The notes under the pieces: model-generated | Database searches by the model: none | What the model saw: the letters and a program-made list of their open reading frames with translations, nothing else | What the model was told of the DNA's origin: nothing | Assembly (NCBI RefSeq): GCF_001010355.1 | Contig: NZ_JPLA01000030.1 | Span: 124,001-188,000, forward strand | Reading direction: 5' to 3' | Origin: Dyella japonica DSM 16301 | GTDB taxonomy: Bacteria > Pseudomonadota > Gammaproteobacteria > Xanthomonadales > Rhodanobacteraceae | DNA length: 64,000 bases | Program-made: the position numbers and the translations under genes | Shown here: piece by piece, positions 49,219 to 58,972 of the stretch | Layout of the letters: each line of letters starts with the position of its first letter | How positions within the stretch are numbered: position 1 is the first letter of the stretch

Positions 49219-51885
49219 ATGTCCGAACCGACTCGCGAAGCACGTGCCGATGCCCTGCTGGATGCCATGCAGGAAGAGCGCACGCGTCGCTTGAAGATTT
49301 TCCTCGGTGCGGCGCCGGGCGTGGGCAAGACCTACGCCATGTTGTCCGCGGCGAGGGAGCTCAAACGGCAGGGCATCGATGTGGTGATCGGGCTGGTGGA
49401 GACGCATGGGCGGCAGGAGACGGCCGCGCTGCTCGAAGGGCTTGAGCAGCTGCCGCGCCGCAAGGTGAACTACAAGGGGCGCGACTTCACCGAGTTCGAT
49501 CTCGATGCGGCGCTGGCGCGTCGTCCCGACATCATCCTGGTCGACGAACTGGCGCATACCAACCTGCCGGGTGGTCGCCATGAGCGTCGATGGCAGGATA
49601 TTGCCGAGCTGCTCGAAGCTGGCATCGAGGTGTATTCCGCGCTCAACGTGCAGCACCTGGAAAGCCTCAACGACCAGGTGCGGCGCATCACCAACGTCAC
49701 TGTGCGCGAAACGGTACCGGATGCCTTCCTCGATCGCGCACGCGACATCGTGCTGGTCGACCTGCCGCCGCGCGAGCTGATCCAGCGCTTGAAGCAGGGC
49801 AAGGTCTATGTGCCGGAGACGGCGGCCGCGGCGCTCGATGCCTTCTTCTCGCCGACCAACCTGGTCGCCCTGCGCGAGCTGGCGGTGGATACCGTCGCCG
49901 GTCACGTGGACAGCGACCTGCGCGAGCACATGCTCGCGCGCGGCGGCGCCATGCCGGTGCGGCGGCGCGTACTTGCCGCCATCGACGGCCAGTCGCAGAG
50001 CGAATATCTCGTCCGGATCGCCCGTCGCATTGCCGAACGACGTGGCGCGCCCTGGAGCGTGGCCTTCGTCGATACCGGCATTACGCTGGACAAGGCCCGC
50101 AGCGAGCGGCTGGGCGCCGCCATGCGCCTTGCGCGACGCCTCGGTGGCGACACGGTCGTGTTGCGAGGGCACGCCATCGCGGATGAACTCATCGCCCACG
50201 CCGATCGCGAAGGCATCGGCCAGATCATCCTCGGCCGTACGCGCGAACGCCCGCTGGCGCGCATGCTTGGCCGTTCGCTGACCCAGTTGTTGTTGCGCCG
50301 TGGCGCACATCTGGAACTCACCATCATCGCCACGCCGGCGGAGCGGGCGAAGTCGCGTCTGCGCCTGCGCATGCCCGGAGGCTCGGGCCGTCGCGGCGAA
50401 TACATCTATGCGACGCTCGCCACGCTGGTGGCGTTCGGTCTGTCGTTCATCGCCGATCGCTATCTGTCGGTCGCGAACCTCTCGCTGATCTTCCTCACCG
50501 CTGTGTTGGTGGTGGCGGTTAGGACGCGCATGGCGGTGGCCGTCTATACGGCGTTGTTGTGCTTCCTCGGTTACAACTTCTTCTTTGCGCCGCCGCGCTA
50601 CACGTTGATGATTGCCAACTTCGACGACGTGCTGGCGGTAAGCCTGTTCCTCGTCGCGGCCCTGGTGGCGAGCCGCTTGGCCACCAAGCTGGCCAGCCAG
50701 GTCGAGTCCTTGCGCACGGCCCATGCGCAGGCGCGCGCCTTGCTCGCGCTGGGGCAGCGGCTTTCCACCAGTACGGATGCCGAGGGCATCCGTCGCGTGG
50801 GCGCTGCCGCACTGGCGCATGTCATGCGCTGCGAGGTGGCGGTATTGGCGCGCGACGCGAGCCAGGTGTTGCGTGTGGTGGCGTCATCGCCGCGCGATTT
50901 CGATCTGACCTCGCAGGATCTGGGTGCGGCCGAATGGAGCGAAAAGCACGCGGAACAGGCGGGCCGCTTCACCGACACGCTCAACGCGGCGCCTTGCTGG
51001 GTATTGCCGTTGGGCAGCGACGAAAACCACCTCGGCGTGGCGGCCCTGCGCCTCCCGCCGGGGCAGGGCGAGCCGGCCACCGATGAACGCAGCCTGGCGC
51101 TGACCATGGTGCAGGACATCGGCCAGGCGCTGCAGCGTGCGCGGCTGGCCGAGGAGCTGGAGGGCGCACGCGTGCAGGGCGAGACCGAACGTCTGCGCAA
51201 TGCGCTGCTTTCCTCCGTGTCGCACGACCTGCGTTCGCCGCTGGCCTCGATGATTGGTTCGGCCGGTACGTTGTCGAGTTATGGCGACCAGTTGCCGGCC
51301 AGCGAACGCCAGGAGTTGCTGGAAGCCATCCTGGGCGAAGGGCAGCGGCTGGACCGCTATATCCAGAACCTGCTCGACATGACCAAGCTGGGTCACGGCA
51401 CGCTCAAGCTCAATCGCGACTGGACCGACGCCGCCGAAATCGTCGCGGCGGCCACCACACGCCTGCGCAAGCTGTTTCCCGATCTGAAGGTCGACATCGA
51501 GCTGCCGCCGCAGACCTTGCTGCTCTACGTGCATCCCGCCCTGATCGAGCAGGCCTTGTTCAACATTCTTGAAAACGCGGCGCGCTTTTCGCCGCCGGGG
51601 CAGGCCGTGCGCGTGGTGGTGCGGCCCAAGGGCGAGCAGATCCAGATCGATGTGATCGATCGCGGACCAGGCATCCCCGAAGACGAACGCGCCCGCATCT
51701 TCGACATGTTCTATTCCGTCTCGCGCGGTGATCGCGCGCCGCAGGGCACTGGCCTGGGTCTGGCCATCTGCCGCGGCATGATCGGCGCGCACGGCGGCAG
51801 CGTGGAGGCCTTGCCGGGCGACGGCGTTGGCACCACCATTCGCATCACCTTGCCGCTGCCGGCGCCGCCGACCAACCACGTATGA
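49219..51885 (+). CDS. kdpD: Turgor/potassium sensor histidine kinase KdpD
   Basis: Inner-membrane sensor that phosphorylates KdpE when K+ is low; 888 residues. It has the N-terminal KdpD domain with Walker A GAAPGVGKT (30-38) and VDELAHTNLPG, a universal-stress-like domain (about 245-370), four membrane helices (about 395-490), a GAF-like part (about 510-650), then the HisKA domain with His669 in SSVSHDLRSPLAS and the ATPase domain (DRGPGIPEDE, GTGLGLAICRG). ATG 49219 starts the conserved region; a longer in-frame opening runs into the repeat and is rejected. Overlaps kdpE by ATGA. Confidence 0.96.
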   Translation: MSEPTREARADALLDAMQEERTRRLKIFLGAAPGVGKTYAMLSAARELKRQGIDVVIGLVETHGRQETAALLEGLEQLPRRKVNYKGRDFTEFDLDAALARRPDIILVDELAHTNLPGGRHERRWQDIAELLEAGIEVYSALNVQHLESLNDQVRRITNVTVRETVPDAFLDRARDIVLVDLPPRELIQRLKQGKVYVPETAAAALDAFFSPTNLVALRELAVDTVAGHVDSDLREHMLARGGAMPVRRRVLAAIDGQSQSEYLVRIARRIAERRGAPWSVAFVDTGITLDKARSERLGAAMRLARRLGGDTVVLRGHAIADELIAHADREGIGQIILGRTRERPLARMLGRSLTQLLLRRGAHLELTIIATPAERAKSRLRLRMPGGSGRRGEYIYATLATLVAFGLSFIADRYLSVANLSLIFLTAVLVVAVRTRMAVAVYTALLCFLGYNFFFAPPRYTLMIANFDDVLAVSLFLVAALVASRLATKLASQVESLRTAHAQARALLALGQRLSTSTDAEGIRRVGAAALAHVMRCEVAVLARDASQVLRVVASSPRDFDLTSQDLGAAEWSEKHAEQAGRFTDTLNAAPCWVLPLGSDENHLGVAALRLPPGQGEPATDERSLALTMVQDIGQALQRARLAEELEGARVQGETERLRNALLSSVSHDLRSPLASMIGSAGTLSSYGDQLPASERQELLEAILGEGQRLDRYIQNLLDMTKLGHGTLKLNRDWTDAAEIVAAATTRLRKLFPDLKVDIELPPQTLLLYVHPALIEQALFNILENAARFSPPGQAVRVVVRPKGEQIQIDVIDRGPGIPEDERARIFDMFYSVSRGDRAPQGTGLGLAICRGMIGAHGGSVEALPGDGVGTTIRITLPLPAPPTNHV

Positions 51886-52574
51886 CCTCCGCCGCACGTG
51901 TCCTGGTCATCGATGACGAGGCACAGATCCGCAAATTCCTCGACATCGGCCTGCGCGCCGAGGGCTACGAGGTGCTGCTTGCGGCGAATGCGGCCGAAGG
52001 CCTGGCGCTGGCCGCCACGCGCTCACCCGATCTGGTGATACTCGACATCGGCCTGCCGGACCGCGAAGGGCACGACGTGCTCGCCGAGCTGCGCCAATGG
52101 ACGCACGTGCCCGTGATCATGCTTTCCGTGCGCGATGCGGAAAGCGAAAAGGTGAAGGCGCTCGATGCCGGCGCCAACGACTATGTGACCAAGCCGTTCG
52201 GCATCCAGGAGCTGATGGCGCGCCTGCGCGCCCTGCTGCGTGCCCGGCAGGGTGAGCCCGAGGCGATGCAGCGCTACGACGACGGCAGCCTTGTGATCGA
52301 CCTCGGTCGTCGCGAAGTGTGGCTGGACGGCGCGCAGCTCTCCCTGACGCGCAAGGAGTACGCCGTGCTCGCGCTGCTGCTGCGCCACGCCGGGCGCGTG
52401 GTGACCCAGCAGCAGTTGCTGCGCGAGATCTGGGGCGCTACCCATACCCACGACAGCCACTATCTGCGCATCGTGGTGGGCAAGCTGCGCCAGAAGCTCG
52501 GCGACGATCCGACCACACCCCGCTGGCTGAAGACCGAGCCCGGCGTGGGCTACCGCTTTATCAGCGGGGTCTGA
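51882..52574 (+). CDS. kdpE: Response regulator KdpE
   Basis: OmpR-family transcription factor of 230 residues, partner of KdpD and activator of kdpFABC. The receiver domain has the acidic pair in VIDDE (10-13), the phosphorylated Asp55 in ILDIGLPD, and the lysine in VTKPFG. The C-terminal winged helix contains SLTRKEYAVLALLLRHAGRV and TEPGVGYRF. Last gene of the kdp locus. Confidence 0.97.
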   Translation: MTSAARVLVIDDEAQIRKFLDIGLRAEGYEVLLAANAAEGLALAATRSPDLVILDIGLPDREGHDVLAELRQWTHVPVIMLSVRDAESEKVKALDAGANDYVTKPFGIQELMARLRALLRARQGEPEAMQRYDDGSLVIDLGRREVWLDGAQLSLTRKEYAVLALLLRHAGRVVTQQQLLREIWGATHTHDSHYLRIVVGKLRQKLGDDPTTPRWLKTEPGVGYRFISGV

Positions 52575-52805
52575 GCGGCCTGACCGGGTGTCGCAGCCTG
52601 TGAGAGTGTTTAGTGGTCTGATTCCCGGACGTTTTTCGCCAACCCCGTACGTTGGGGCAGGGCGAAGGCTGGCCCGATTCACGGTTCCCCGGCGCAGGTC
52701 AATCCTGTCTTCCACGCCCGGGGCACGGTTATGATGGCCGCCGGACCAACATCCCGGTGCTGACTGCCCAAGAACGCAGCGCCGGCTCACAGAGGAAACC
52801 CATCC

Positions 52806-53375
52806 ATGGCACGTGGCATCAACAAAGTCATCATCGTCGGCAACCTCGGCGCCGACCCGGAAACCCGCTACACCGGCAATGGCACCGCCATTACCAGCAT
52901 CCGCATCGCGACCTCCGAGAACTGGACCGACAAGCAGAGCGGCGAAAAGCAGGAGCGCACCGAGTGGCACCGCGTGAAGCTGTTCGGCCGCCTCGCTGAA
53001 ATCGCCGGCGAATACCTCAAGAAGGGTCGCCAGGTGTATATCGAAGGCTCGCTGCGCACCGACAAGTACACCGACAAGGATGGCGTCGAGCGCTTCAGCA
53101 CCGACATCATCGCGGCCGAAATGCAGATGCTCGGCGGCGGCACGGAAGGCGGCACAGGCGGCGGTGGCGGCAACTTCCAGCGCGCCCAGGGTGGCGGCGG
53201 TGGCGGCGGCCAGTCGCGTCAGCAGGGCGGCGGCAACTACGGTGGCGGCCAGGCCCGCGGCGGCGACAACTTCGGCGGCGCCCCGCGCGGCGGCGACAAC
53301 TACGGCAACCAGCAGCGCCAGTCGGCACCGCCGGCGCAGAACAACAGCTTTGATGATGACGATATTCCGTTCTGA
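52806..53375 (+). CDS. ssb: Single-stranded DNA-binding protein SSB
   Basis: Coats single-stranded DNA in replication and repair and recruits partners through its tail. The product is 189 residues: an OB fold (1-112) starting [19 protein letters not shown] with [20 protein letters not shown], a long Gly/Gln/Asn-rich linker (about 113-178), and the acidic tip DDDDIPF. AGAGGAAACCC lies before the ATG. A TATGAT at 52730-52735 may be its -10 box; no good -35 was found. Strong terminator downstream. Confidence 0.97.
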   Translation: MARGINKVIIVGNLGADPETRYTGNGTAITSIRIATSENWTDKQSGEKQERTEWHRVKLFGRLAEIAGEYLKKGRQVYIEGSLRTDKYTDKDGVERFSTDIIAAEMQMLGGGTEGGTGGGGGNFQRAQGGGGGGGQSRQQGGGNYGGGQARGGDNFGGAPRGGDNYGNQQRQSAPPAQNNSFDDDDIPF

Positions 53376-53408
53376 AGTGCGCCAACCATATCGTTGTTGA
53401 GTGTTGTG

Positions 53409-53435
53409 AAAGCCCGCGATTTCGCGGGCTTTTTC
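53409..53435 (+). terminator. Intrinsic terminator of ssb
   Basis: AGCCCGCGA (53411-53419) pairs with TCGCGGGCT (53422-53430) around a 2-base loop, preceded by A and followed by TTTTTCTTT. It lies 35 bases after the ssb stop. Confidence 0.93.
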
Positions 53436-53717
53436 TTTGTGGACTGTTGGTCCGTCAGCTCGTTCGGCCGCTGTCGATCTTCACTCCGATGCAGGCTGAA
53501 AGTTCCGCTGGCGGCAGGTGAGCCTGTCGCAGCTCGCCTTTACAACGGCCAGCGTTCTATCAAGGTGTCACGCGCCGTAGGTACTCGACCCCATCACGGA
53601 CGCGCGCTCAGCCGCGATTGCGCTTGATGGAATAAAACGGACCGCAGCCTAGTTATGTGGATAGCGCCTCGCATCGAAGGGCTTGGCGCTTAGTCCATTC
53701 AACAAGGTCCTACGTCC
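53436..53717. other. Gap between ssb terminator and cytochrome b561 gene
   Basis: The gap between the two genes is 342 bases in all. Beyond the terminator no convincing gene or repeat is seen. The stretch before the next gene (53620-53660, with GGAATAAAACGG) is the most likely place for its promoter, without a clear match to consensus. Confidence 0.5.
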
Positions 53718-54269
53718 ATGCTGGTTCCCGTATCTGCCGCCCCGCGCTACACACGCACCGCCAAGGTTCTGCATTGGCTGGTGGCCCTGTTCATACTGAC
53801 CAACTTGGTCATTGGCCTGCGCATGGAGCGCTTCCCTGGCTACTCGCACAAGTCGCCCGAGTGGAACAGCATCTTGTTCTGGCACGGCTCGATCGGCGCC
53901 GTAGTGCTGTGGCTGGCTATAGCGCGAATCATCTGGCGTGTCGGCCACCGACCGCCTCCCCTGCCGGGCAGCATGCCGCGCTGGCAAGCGTGGGTAGCGC
54001 ACAGCGTCCACGGGTTGCTTTATCTGGCCATGCTCATACTGCCGCTTGCCGGCTACGCGCATCGCGTCGCGGGGAACCATCCGGTCAGTTTCTTCGGTCT
54101 ATGGAACTGGCCTGATCTCTTCGCACCCAACGAGTCGCTACGCGTCCTGTTCGGGACCATTCACGTCGATCTCGCCCTGGCGCTTGGCGGCTTGCTGATC
54201 CTTCATCTGGGCGCCGTACTGAAGCATCTTGTGATCAATCGCGACGGTGTGGCCAAGCGGATGTTGTGA
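53718..54269 (+). CDS. Cytochrome b561 family membrane protein
   Basis: Four-helix diheme cytochrome of the CybB type, 183 residues. Likely heme ligands are in AKVLHWLVALF (His19), LFWHGSIGAV (about His55), AHSVHGLLYL and LILHLGAVLKHLVI. Such proteins pass electrons from quinol to a periplasmic acceptor, in some cases quenching superoxide. The gene stands alone; the partner is unknown. The start at 53718 has AAGG 12 bases upstream. Confidence 0.9.
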   Translation: MLVPVSAAPRYTRTAKVLHWLVALFILTNLVIGLRMERFPGYSHKSPEWNSILFWHGSIGAVVLWLAIARIIWRVGHRPPPLPGSMPRWQAWVAHSVHGLLYLAMLILPLAGYAHRVAGNHPVSFFGLWNWPDLFAPNESLRVLFGTIHVDLALALGGLLILHLGAVLKHLVINRDGVAKRML

Positions 54270-54353
54270 TCGGGGCGCAGGCGAATAAGGGGCGGAACCA
54301 TCTTCTGCCATCAAACAGATGACGGTGGTCGCCCATTCGTTTCGGGCTCGTAC

Positions 54354-56066
54354 TCACGACCCTGCAAAATAGAGTCGCCGCGCCCGGCGTGCAGTCCTGT
54401 CCTTTGGATTGAAGGCATCTGCCGTCCAATCGTCATCCTCCTTCAGGAAGCCAAGTTTCATGTTTTCGGGGGTGGCGCCAGGATTCTTCTGCAGGAAGAT
54501 GGCAACCGCCTCACGGAAGGCGTAGTGCGAATACAGTCGCATGTACTCGCCAAGATAGATGTCGGCAACGCGGGTGTTGTCCTTGATCACCAGCATGTTC
54601 TCGTCGTTTTTGGTCGTGCTGGCGTCGCTGAAGTTGGCCGATCCGGTGACAACGATGGGATGTTTTGACAGCGGGTCGACCAGCATGAACTTCAAATGCA
54701 CCCATAGCACGTGCGCATCCTTGTCGATCTTGTCGATCTCGCCAAGCCACTGATCGAAGCCATTGAGCGGGATCCTGTTGCCGATGGCGATGACCACGTT
54801 CGGCAACGCCTGGATCTTGCGAATGGCCTCGATCTGCGCCTCCTTATTGCGGCCGTTCCATTCCTTCTCCATCAAGCCGACGCGCAGCACTTCGTCCTTC
54901 AACTCATAGACATTGCGGAAGACGTCGCTCATGCCGAACGCAAATGTCATGAAGAGTGCGTTCTTGGCTGCGCCTGCCAAGCTTCCGTACCAGTCAAGAG
55001 CATCGCTATTGGCGCGCGGCGAGAATACGGGTGCCATGTCATCGATGAAATCCGTGGCCGCCGCCGGGGCTGGGGTCTGGTCGATCGTCCACTGCTTATA
55101 GGTGTTGCCGCGAGTGGTCACCGGGTCAGTATGCAGCTTGGCGTAGAAGTCCAGATACTTGGTCGCGATGTCCGGGTTTTCCACGACGTGTATGCAATTG
55201 GCGTGACCGAACAAGCCGTTCAATGTCAGGTTGGTGGATCCAAACAGCACGGCGACAGGCTTGTCGTTCTTCGTCAGTACGATGAACTTGTTATGCATCA
55301 ACGTGCCGTTCTGGCGTGGCTTCGTCAGCGTCTTGACCTTTTCGGCCTTGATGGCGGCCTCGTTCTTCTTGTGCGGGCCAGTGGCGTTGTCGATGTCGTC
55401 GTAGACGATCGTCACGTCAACGCCGCGGCCTTTCGCACTCCGTAGTTCGTCCAGGACGCTCGCCCACTGGAATTCATAGAAGCATCCCTTTAACGCATAA
55501 CCTTCTCCTTCAGCCCGGCGGATGAACTCGATGATTCCCTCGATCAGCCCGCGGGATAGCCAGTCGAATGCCGCCTGTCCCGCGCTCGGTCCGCCCTTTT
55601 TCAATGGCGTCGGAGGAATGTTCTGAAAGCGCCTCGCGTACTCCTGCGTGGCTACGGAGCCTCGATTGAAATGGATGGTGTGCTCGGCACCTTCCGTTGG
55701 CTCAGTGGTGACCGAGACGTCGATGCTCACGCCTTCCTTGAGGTCGGTTACCGGCCCGTACATGGCGATAACCGTATAGGTGTAGGAATGGTTCGGTTTC
55801 GCGGAGTAGTCGGACCATTGGAACGACTGGAACGGGTGGACATGGCTCGAATACTGCCCGCCAGGCGCGGGATGGGGCTCGACACTTTCGAATGTCTTGG
55901 TGCCGCTCATCCAATAGCTTTCACCCTCGGTCTTGTCGGTTCGCTTGATTGCGAAGCCGAGTAGCCCTTTCCGCTTTGCATCGCTGATGTCCAGGCCGAG
56001 CACGACGACGTAGGACCCGGCAATGGCGTTGACGGTCAGTCCACTCTTGGAGATGCGTTTGCGCAT
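54354..56066 (-). CDS. Phospholipase D-like protein with N-terminal beta-rich domain
   Basis: The product is 570 residues with no signal peptide or membrane helix. The first 130 residues (VNAIAGSYVVVLGLDISDAKRKG, YTYTVIAMYGPV) look like a fibronectin/Ig-type beta domain. Two PLD halves follow. The first has His258 and Lys260 with GSTN, but Thr265 where the HxKx4D motif needs Asp; the second is complete (His457, Lys459, Asp464, then GSANFSDAS). It could be a phosphodiesterase on lipid or nucleic acid; the substrate is unknown. It reads less GC-rich than its neighbours and no operon partner is seen, which fits possible transfer. Confidence 0.85.
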   Translation of the reverse strand: MRKRISKSGLTVNAIAGSYVVVLGLDISDAKRKGLLGFAIKRTDKTEGESYWMSGTKTFESVEPHPAPGGQYSSHVHPFQSFQWSDYSAKPNHSYTYTVIAMYGPVTDLKEGVSIDVSVTTEPTEGAEHTIHFNRGSVATQEYARRFQNIPPTPLKKGGPSAGQAAFDWLSRGLIEGIIEFIRRAEGEGYALKGCFYEFQWASVLDELRSAKGRGVDVTIVYDDIDNATGPHKKNEAAIKAEKVKTLTKPRQNGTLMHNKFIVLTKNDKPVAVLFGSTNLTLNGLFGHANCIHVVENPDIATKYLDFYAKLHTDPVTTRGNTYKQWTIDQTPAPAAATDFIDDMAPVFSPRANSDALDWYGSLAGAAKNALFMTFAFGMSDVFRNVYELKDEVLRVGLMEKEWNGRNKEAQIEAIRKIQALPNVVIAIGNRIPLNGFDQWLGEIDKIDKDAHVLWVHLKFMLVDPLSKHPIVVTGSANFSDASTTKNDENMLVIKDNTRVADIYLGEYMRLYSHYAFREAVAIFLQKNPGATPENMKLGFLKEDDDWTADAFNPKDRTARRARRLYFAGS

Positions 56067-56619
56067 GACGACACTCCTGGATTCCTTGATGCAACGCGGG
56101 GTTCTGCCCCGGCAATGCGGGCGATTCCAAAATGGTGGTTCCCCAAAAATTGAATCGCCGCGACGCTCGTGGAGACCGGGCTGCCCAACGTGGCCGCATA
56201 TGGGCGCGTTCGCGTGACGAATGCCTGGGCTCTTGAATCGAACTAAGTCAACTTTTCTTACAAATGGGTGACATTGCCTGGTTGCTTGGCCAGTAACTTT
56301 CCGGTCAATGGCAGACAGCTGTCATCTGTTCGAGGTTGAAGCAGCGATGTTGGTCGAGGCGGCGGTGCCCAGCAGCATCGTGGCCGTGGCAAAGGAGATC
56401 GCAGAGCACGATGGGCGCATCGTCCACTCGCTGCGCAACGCCGTCGACGATAGGCGCCGGACTCTGCGAAATCCACTAGGCCTTTGGCTTATAGAAACAG
56501 GTGGAAGCAACGTCGTATGGGCCGGCATTGCCCACCATTGTCATGTCTATTCGCGTTGGTTTGGTACGGATCAGCAGCGGGGTCAGGTGCGTCTAAATGA
56601 CCGAGGACGAAATATCGCG
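56067..56619. other. Gap between the PLD-like gene and gluconokinase gene
   Basis: About 550 bases without a gene I can support. Open frames of 60-130 codons exist on both strands, mainly 56308-56691 (+), but they overlap each other, lack a ribosome site and show no known motif. The region may hold the promoter of the PLD-like gene (minus strand, right after 56066) and remains of older genes. It has no strong hairpin. Confidence 0.5.
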
Positions 56620-57144
56620 TCAGCGATCGATCCGGTTGGGCCCGTTGCTTGTGTTCCACCAGTGCAGCGCTTGATCGATGATCAGTTGTAGTGGTTCGTT
56701 GCCGTTGGCGCGCAATACACGTGCTTCGCCTGTCGGAGGCTCCAGATCTCGGAACTGGCTCTCGACCAAGGTGGCCGGCATGAAGTGATCGGAGCGCAAG
56801 CCGACGCGCTGGAGGGCGACCTCCGGTGACACGTCTAGGAAGACAAAGCCGAGTTCGGCCACACCGCTGCGCAAGGTGTCGCGATAGCGGCGCTTGAGCG
56901 CCGAGCAGGCGAGCACGGCGATGTGACCGCTGGCCACGACCTTGGCGAGCTCTCCAGACAGGTGCTCCAGCCAGCCCTGGCGGTCGGCATCAGTGAGTGC
57001 GATGCCGGCCTTCATCTTTTGCACGTTCTGTTCGGGATGGTAGGCATCGCCTTCGATCATGCGTGCGCCGATGCGTTCGCTGAGCGCCTTGGCCACGCTG
57101 CTCTTGCCGCAGCCAGAGACGCCCATGACGACGATTGCGCGCAT
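56620..57144 (-). CDS. gntK: Gluconokinase GntK
   Basis: Phosphorylates gluconate to 6-phosphogluconate with ATP, feeding the Entner-Doudoroff or pentose phosphate route. The product is 174 residues. The P-loop is GVSGCGKSS (8-16); EGDAYHP, ACSALKRRYRD and RSDHFMPATLVESQF are the usual gluconokinase stretches. The ATG at 57144 with AGGA a few bases upstream is preferred to the in-frame ATG at 57165. No gluconate transporter gene is beside it. Confidence 0.93.
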   Translation of the reverse strand: MRAIVVMGVSGCGKSSVAKALSERIGARMIEGDAYHPEQNVQKMKAGIALTDADRQGWLEHLSGELAKVVASGHIAVLACSALKRRYRDTLRSGVAELGFVFLDVSPEVALQRVGLRSDHFMPATLVESQFRDLEPPTGEARVLRANGNEPLQLIIDQALHWWNTSNGPNRIDR

Positions 57145-57348
57145 CGGTTCCTGCATGCATTGCATCCTGTGATGGAGTGGAGGCCATCACGCGCTTCGCG
57201 CCTGATGCCCAGCTGAGGATACTGTGACCGGCGCCACGATTGTCATGCGCGGGCGCGCGAAGTCACAAAGCGGTCACACCACCACCCTAGGCTCCGTGCC
57301 GTCTGAGTGCCGTAGCCTTCCTCGGCGAACACGGTGGAAGGAGGAGCG

Positions 57349-57864
57349 GTGCGGGAAAAGCATGGGGCGTGGTCGGCGTTGTTCGCGGAAAAGGGCGCGA
57401 CGCTGAGCAAGTACTTCCTGCGCCGCGTGGCGCATCGCTGGGATGCGCAGGACCTGGTGCAGGAGGTCTATCTGCGCCTGCTGCGGATCGAGCCGGCGGA
57501 CGCCGCGAACATCCGCAGCCCCGAGGCCTACCTGTTCACGGTGGCCGCGAACCTGGTGAAGGAGCATGCCGTGCTGCGCCAGCAGGCGCCGCTGGGCAGT
57601 GACGAGCTGGAGCAGGTGGTGGAGCAGCTGGCAGCGCCGACCAATCTCGAAGCGGACATGGACAGCGATCTGCGCCAGCAACGCCTCGGCGTGCTGATCG
57701 ATCGGCTGTCGCCCAAGTGCAAGGCGGTGCTGATCATGCATTATCGCGATGAGATGTCTTATCGCGAGATCGCCGAGCGTATGAGCATCTCGACCAGCAT
57801 GGTGAAGAAATACGTCGTGAAAGGCCTGGCGGCGTGCCGGCAAAGGATGGCCGACTATGAATAA
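57349..57864 (+). CDS. ECF sigma factor, FecI type
   Basis: Extracytoplasmic-function sigma factor of 171 residues that should direct RNA polymerase to the receptor gene downstream. Sigma region 2 is near the start (LSKYFLRRVAHRWDAQDLVQEVYLRLLR) and region 4 at the end (YREIAERMSISTSMVKKYVVKGL). GTG 57349 has AAGGAGGAG just upstream (4-base spacing after AGGAGG); an in-frame GTG at 57334 lies before that site. It overlaps the fecR-like gene by 8 bases. No Fur-box-like palindrome was seen before it, so iron control is not shown. Confidence 0.92.
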   Translation: MREKHGAWSALFAEKGATLSKYFLRRVAHRWDAQDLVQEVYLRLLRIEPADAANIRSPEAYLFTVAANLVKEHAVLRQQAPLGSDELEQVVEQLAAPTNLEADMDSDLRQQRLGVLIDRLSPKCKAVLIMHYRDEMSYREIAERMSISTSMVKKYVVKGLAACRQRMADYE

Positions 57865-58972
57865 TTCCACGCAGTTCGACGCTGCCCGGCAGGCGCGTCG
57901 CATCACCGAGCAGGCGGTGTCCTGGTACATCGAGCAACAGGAGCCACTGACCGAACGCCAGCGCGTGGCCTTCCTCGCCTGGCTGCGCGCTTCGCCGCGT
58001 CATGTCGCGGAGTACTTCGCGGTGGTGCAGATGCATGGCGACTTCAAGGCCGCCGCTGCGCTGAAGACGCTCACGGTGGAGCAGCTGGTGGATCAGGCTG
58101 GCCGCGACAATCCGGTGGTGATGTTCCCGATGGTGGGCAGCGCGATCCGCAAGGAACATGTCGCGCGGCCAGGACGTGCGCGCCGGATGGCGATGCGTGC
58201 AGGCGGGCTCGCGGCGGCGGCGATGATGGCCTGGTTGGGCATCGGTTACTGGCGCGATGCGAACGGATTGGTGGAGCGGAGCTTCCAGGGAGATGTCGCG
58301 GCCGTGCGCGCCGTGACCCTGCCCGACGGCACGTTGGTACAGCTCGATCGCAACAGCGTGATCGATGTGCACTTCGATAAACGCTTCAGGCGCATCGAAG
58401 TCATCAAGGGCAATGCCTTGTTCGACGTGGGCAAGGATATGCGTCGGCCCATGCTGGTGAATGTGGGCGGCCATGTATTGCAGGACATCGGCACCGTGTT
58501 CGACGTGAAGCGCGATGCCAGCGGCGACACGCTCACGGTAATCAGCGGTCGCGTGCGCGTGCTCAATGCCGCCGACGAATCGAAGCAGGGCGGCATCGCG
58601 GCGCTGTTGAGCGCCGATCCGGTCGCCGATCTCACCACCGGCCAGCAGATTTCACTGAGCGTATCGGGCGTGAGCATCAAGCAGCCTGCGCAGGTGGCCA
58701 AGGTCACCGCGTGGCTGCCGTCGGAGATCCGCTTCCAGCACGAAACCATCGGCAACGTGGCGCGGCGCTTCAATGCGTACACCAGCAAGCCGCTGGTGAT
58801 CGAGAACGGCAGCATTGCCGATGAACGCATCAGCGGCATCTTCCACGCGGACAACCCGCAGGCGTTCGCGGCCTATCTGGCCACGCTGCCGGACGTGCGT
58901 GTGGTGGAGGAGCGCGACCGCGTGCGCATCATCGCCTCGAATCAAACTGACACGAAAGCCGGGCACCTGTAA
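57857..58972 (+). CDS. FecR-family anti-sigma regulator
   Basis: Inner-membrane protein that carries the signal from the outer-membrane receptor to the FecI sigma factor; 371 residues. The cytoplasmic start (about 1-105, QAVSWYIEQQEPLTERQRVAFLAWLRASP) is the sigma-binding domain; one membrane segment is at about 112-130; the periplasmic FecR domain follows (AVRAVTLPDGTLVQLDRNSVI), and a C-terminal STN-like part (about 270-355) should meet the receptor's signalling domain. Translationally coupled to the sigma gene. Confidence 0.93.
   Translation: MNNSTQFDAARQARRITEQAVSWYIEQQEPLTERQRVAFLAWLRASPRHVAEYFAVVQMHGDFKAAAALKTLTVEQLVDQAGRDNPVVMFPMVGSAIRKEHVARPGRARRMAMRAGGLAAAAMMAWLGIGYWRDANGLVERSFQGDVAAVRAVTLPDGTLVQLDRNSVIDVHFDKRFRRIEVIKGNALFDVGKDMRRPMLVNVGGHVLQDIGTVFDVKRDASGDTLTVISGRVRVLNAADESKQGGIAALLSADPVADLTTGQQISLSVSGVSIKQPAQVAKVTAWLPSEIRFQHETIGNVARRFNAYTSKPLVIENGSIADERISGIFHADNPQAFAAYLATLPDVRVVEERDRVRIIASNQTDTKAGHL

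Noticed and set aside
52620..52665. Terminator after kdpE
   Set aside because: A short CCAAC/GTTGG stem exists near 52640 but it has no T-run and little GC pairing.
56258..56528. Possible gluconate permease remnant next to gntK on the minus strand
   Set aside because: The frames found there show no match to GntP-type sequence that I can recall; only position suggested it.
56308..56691. Plus-strand ORF of 127 codons in the gap before gntK
   Set aside because: It overlaps the gntK end, lacks a ribosome site and known motifs, and competes with other frames; not supported as a gene.
57166..57348. Fur box before the sigma factor gene
   Set aside because: The region is GC-rich and no 19-base AT-rich palindrome of the Fur type was found.
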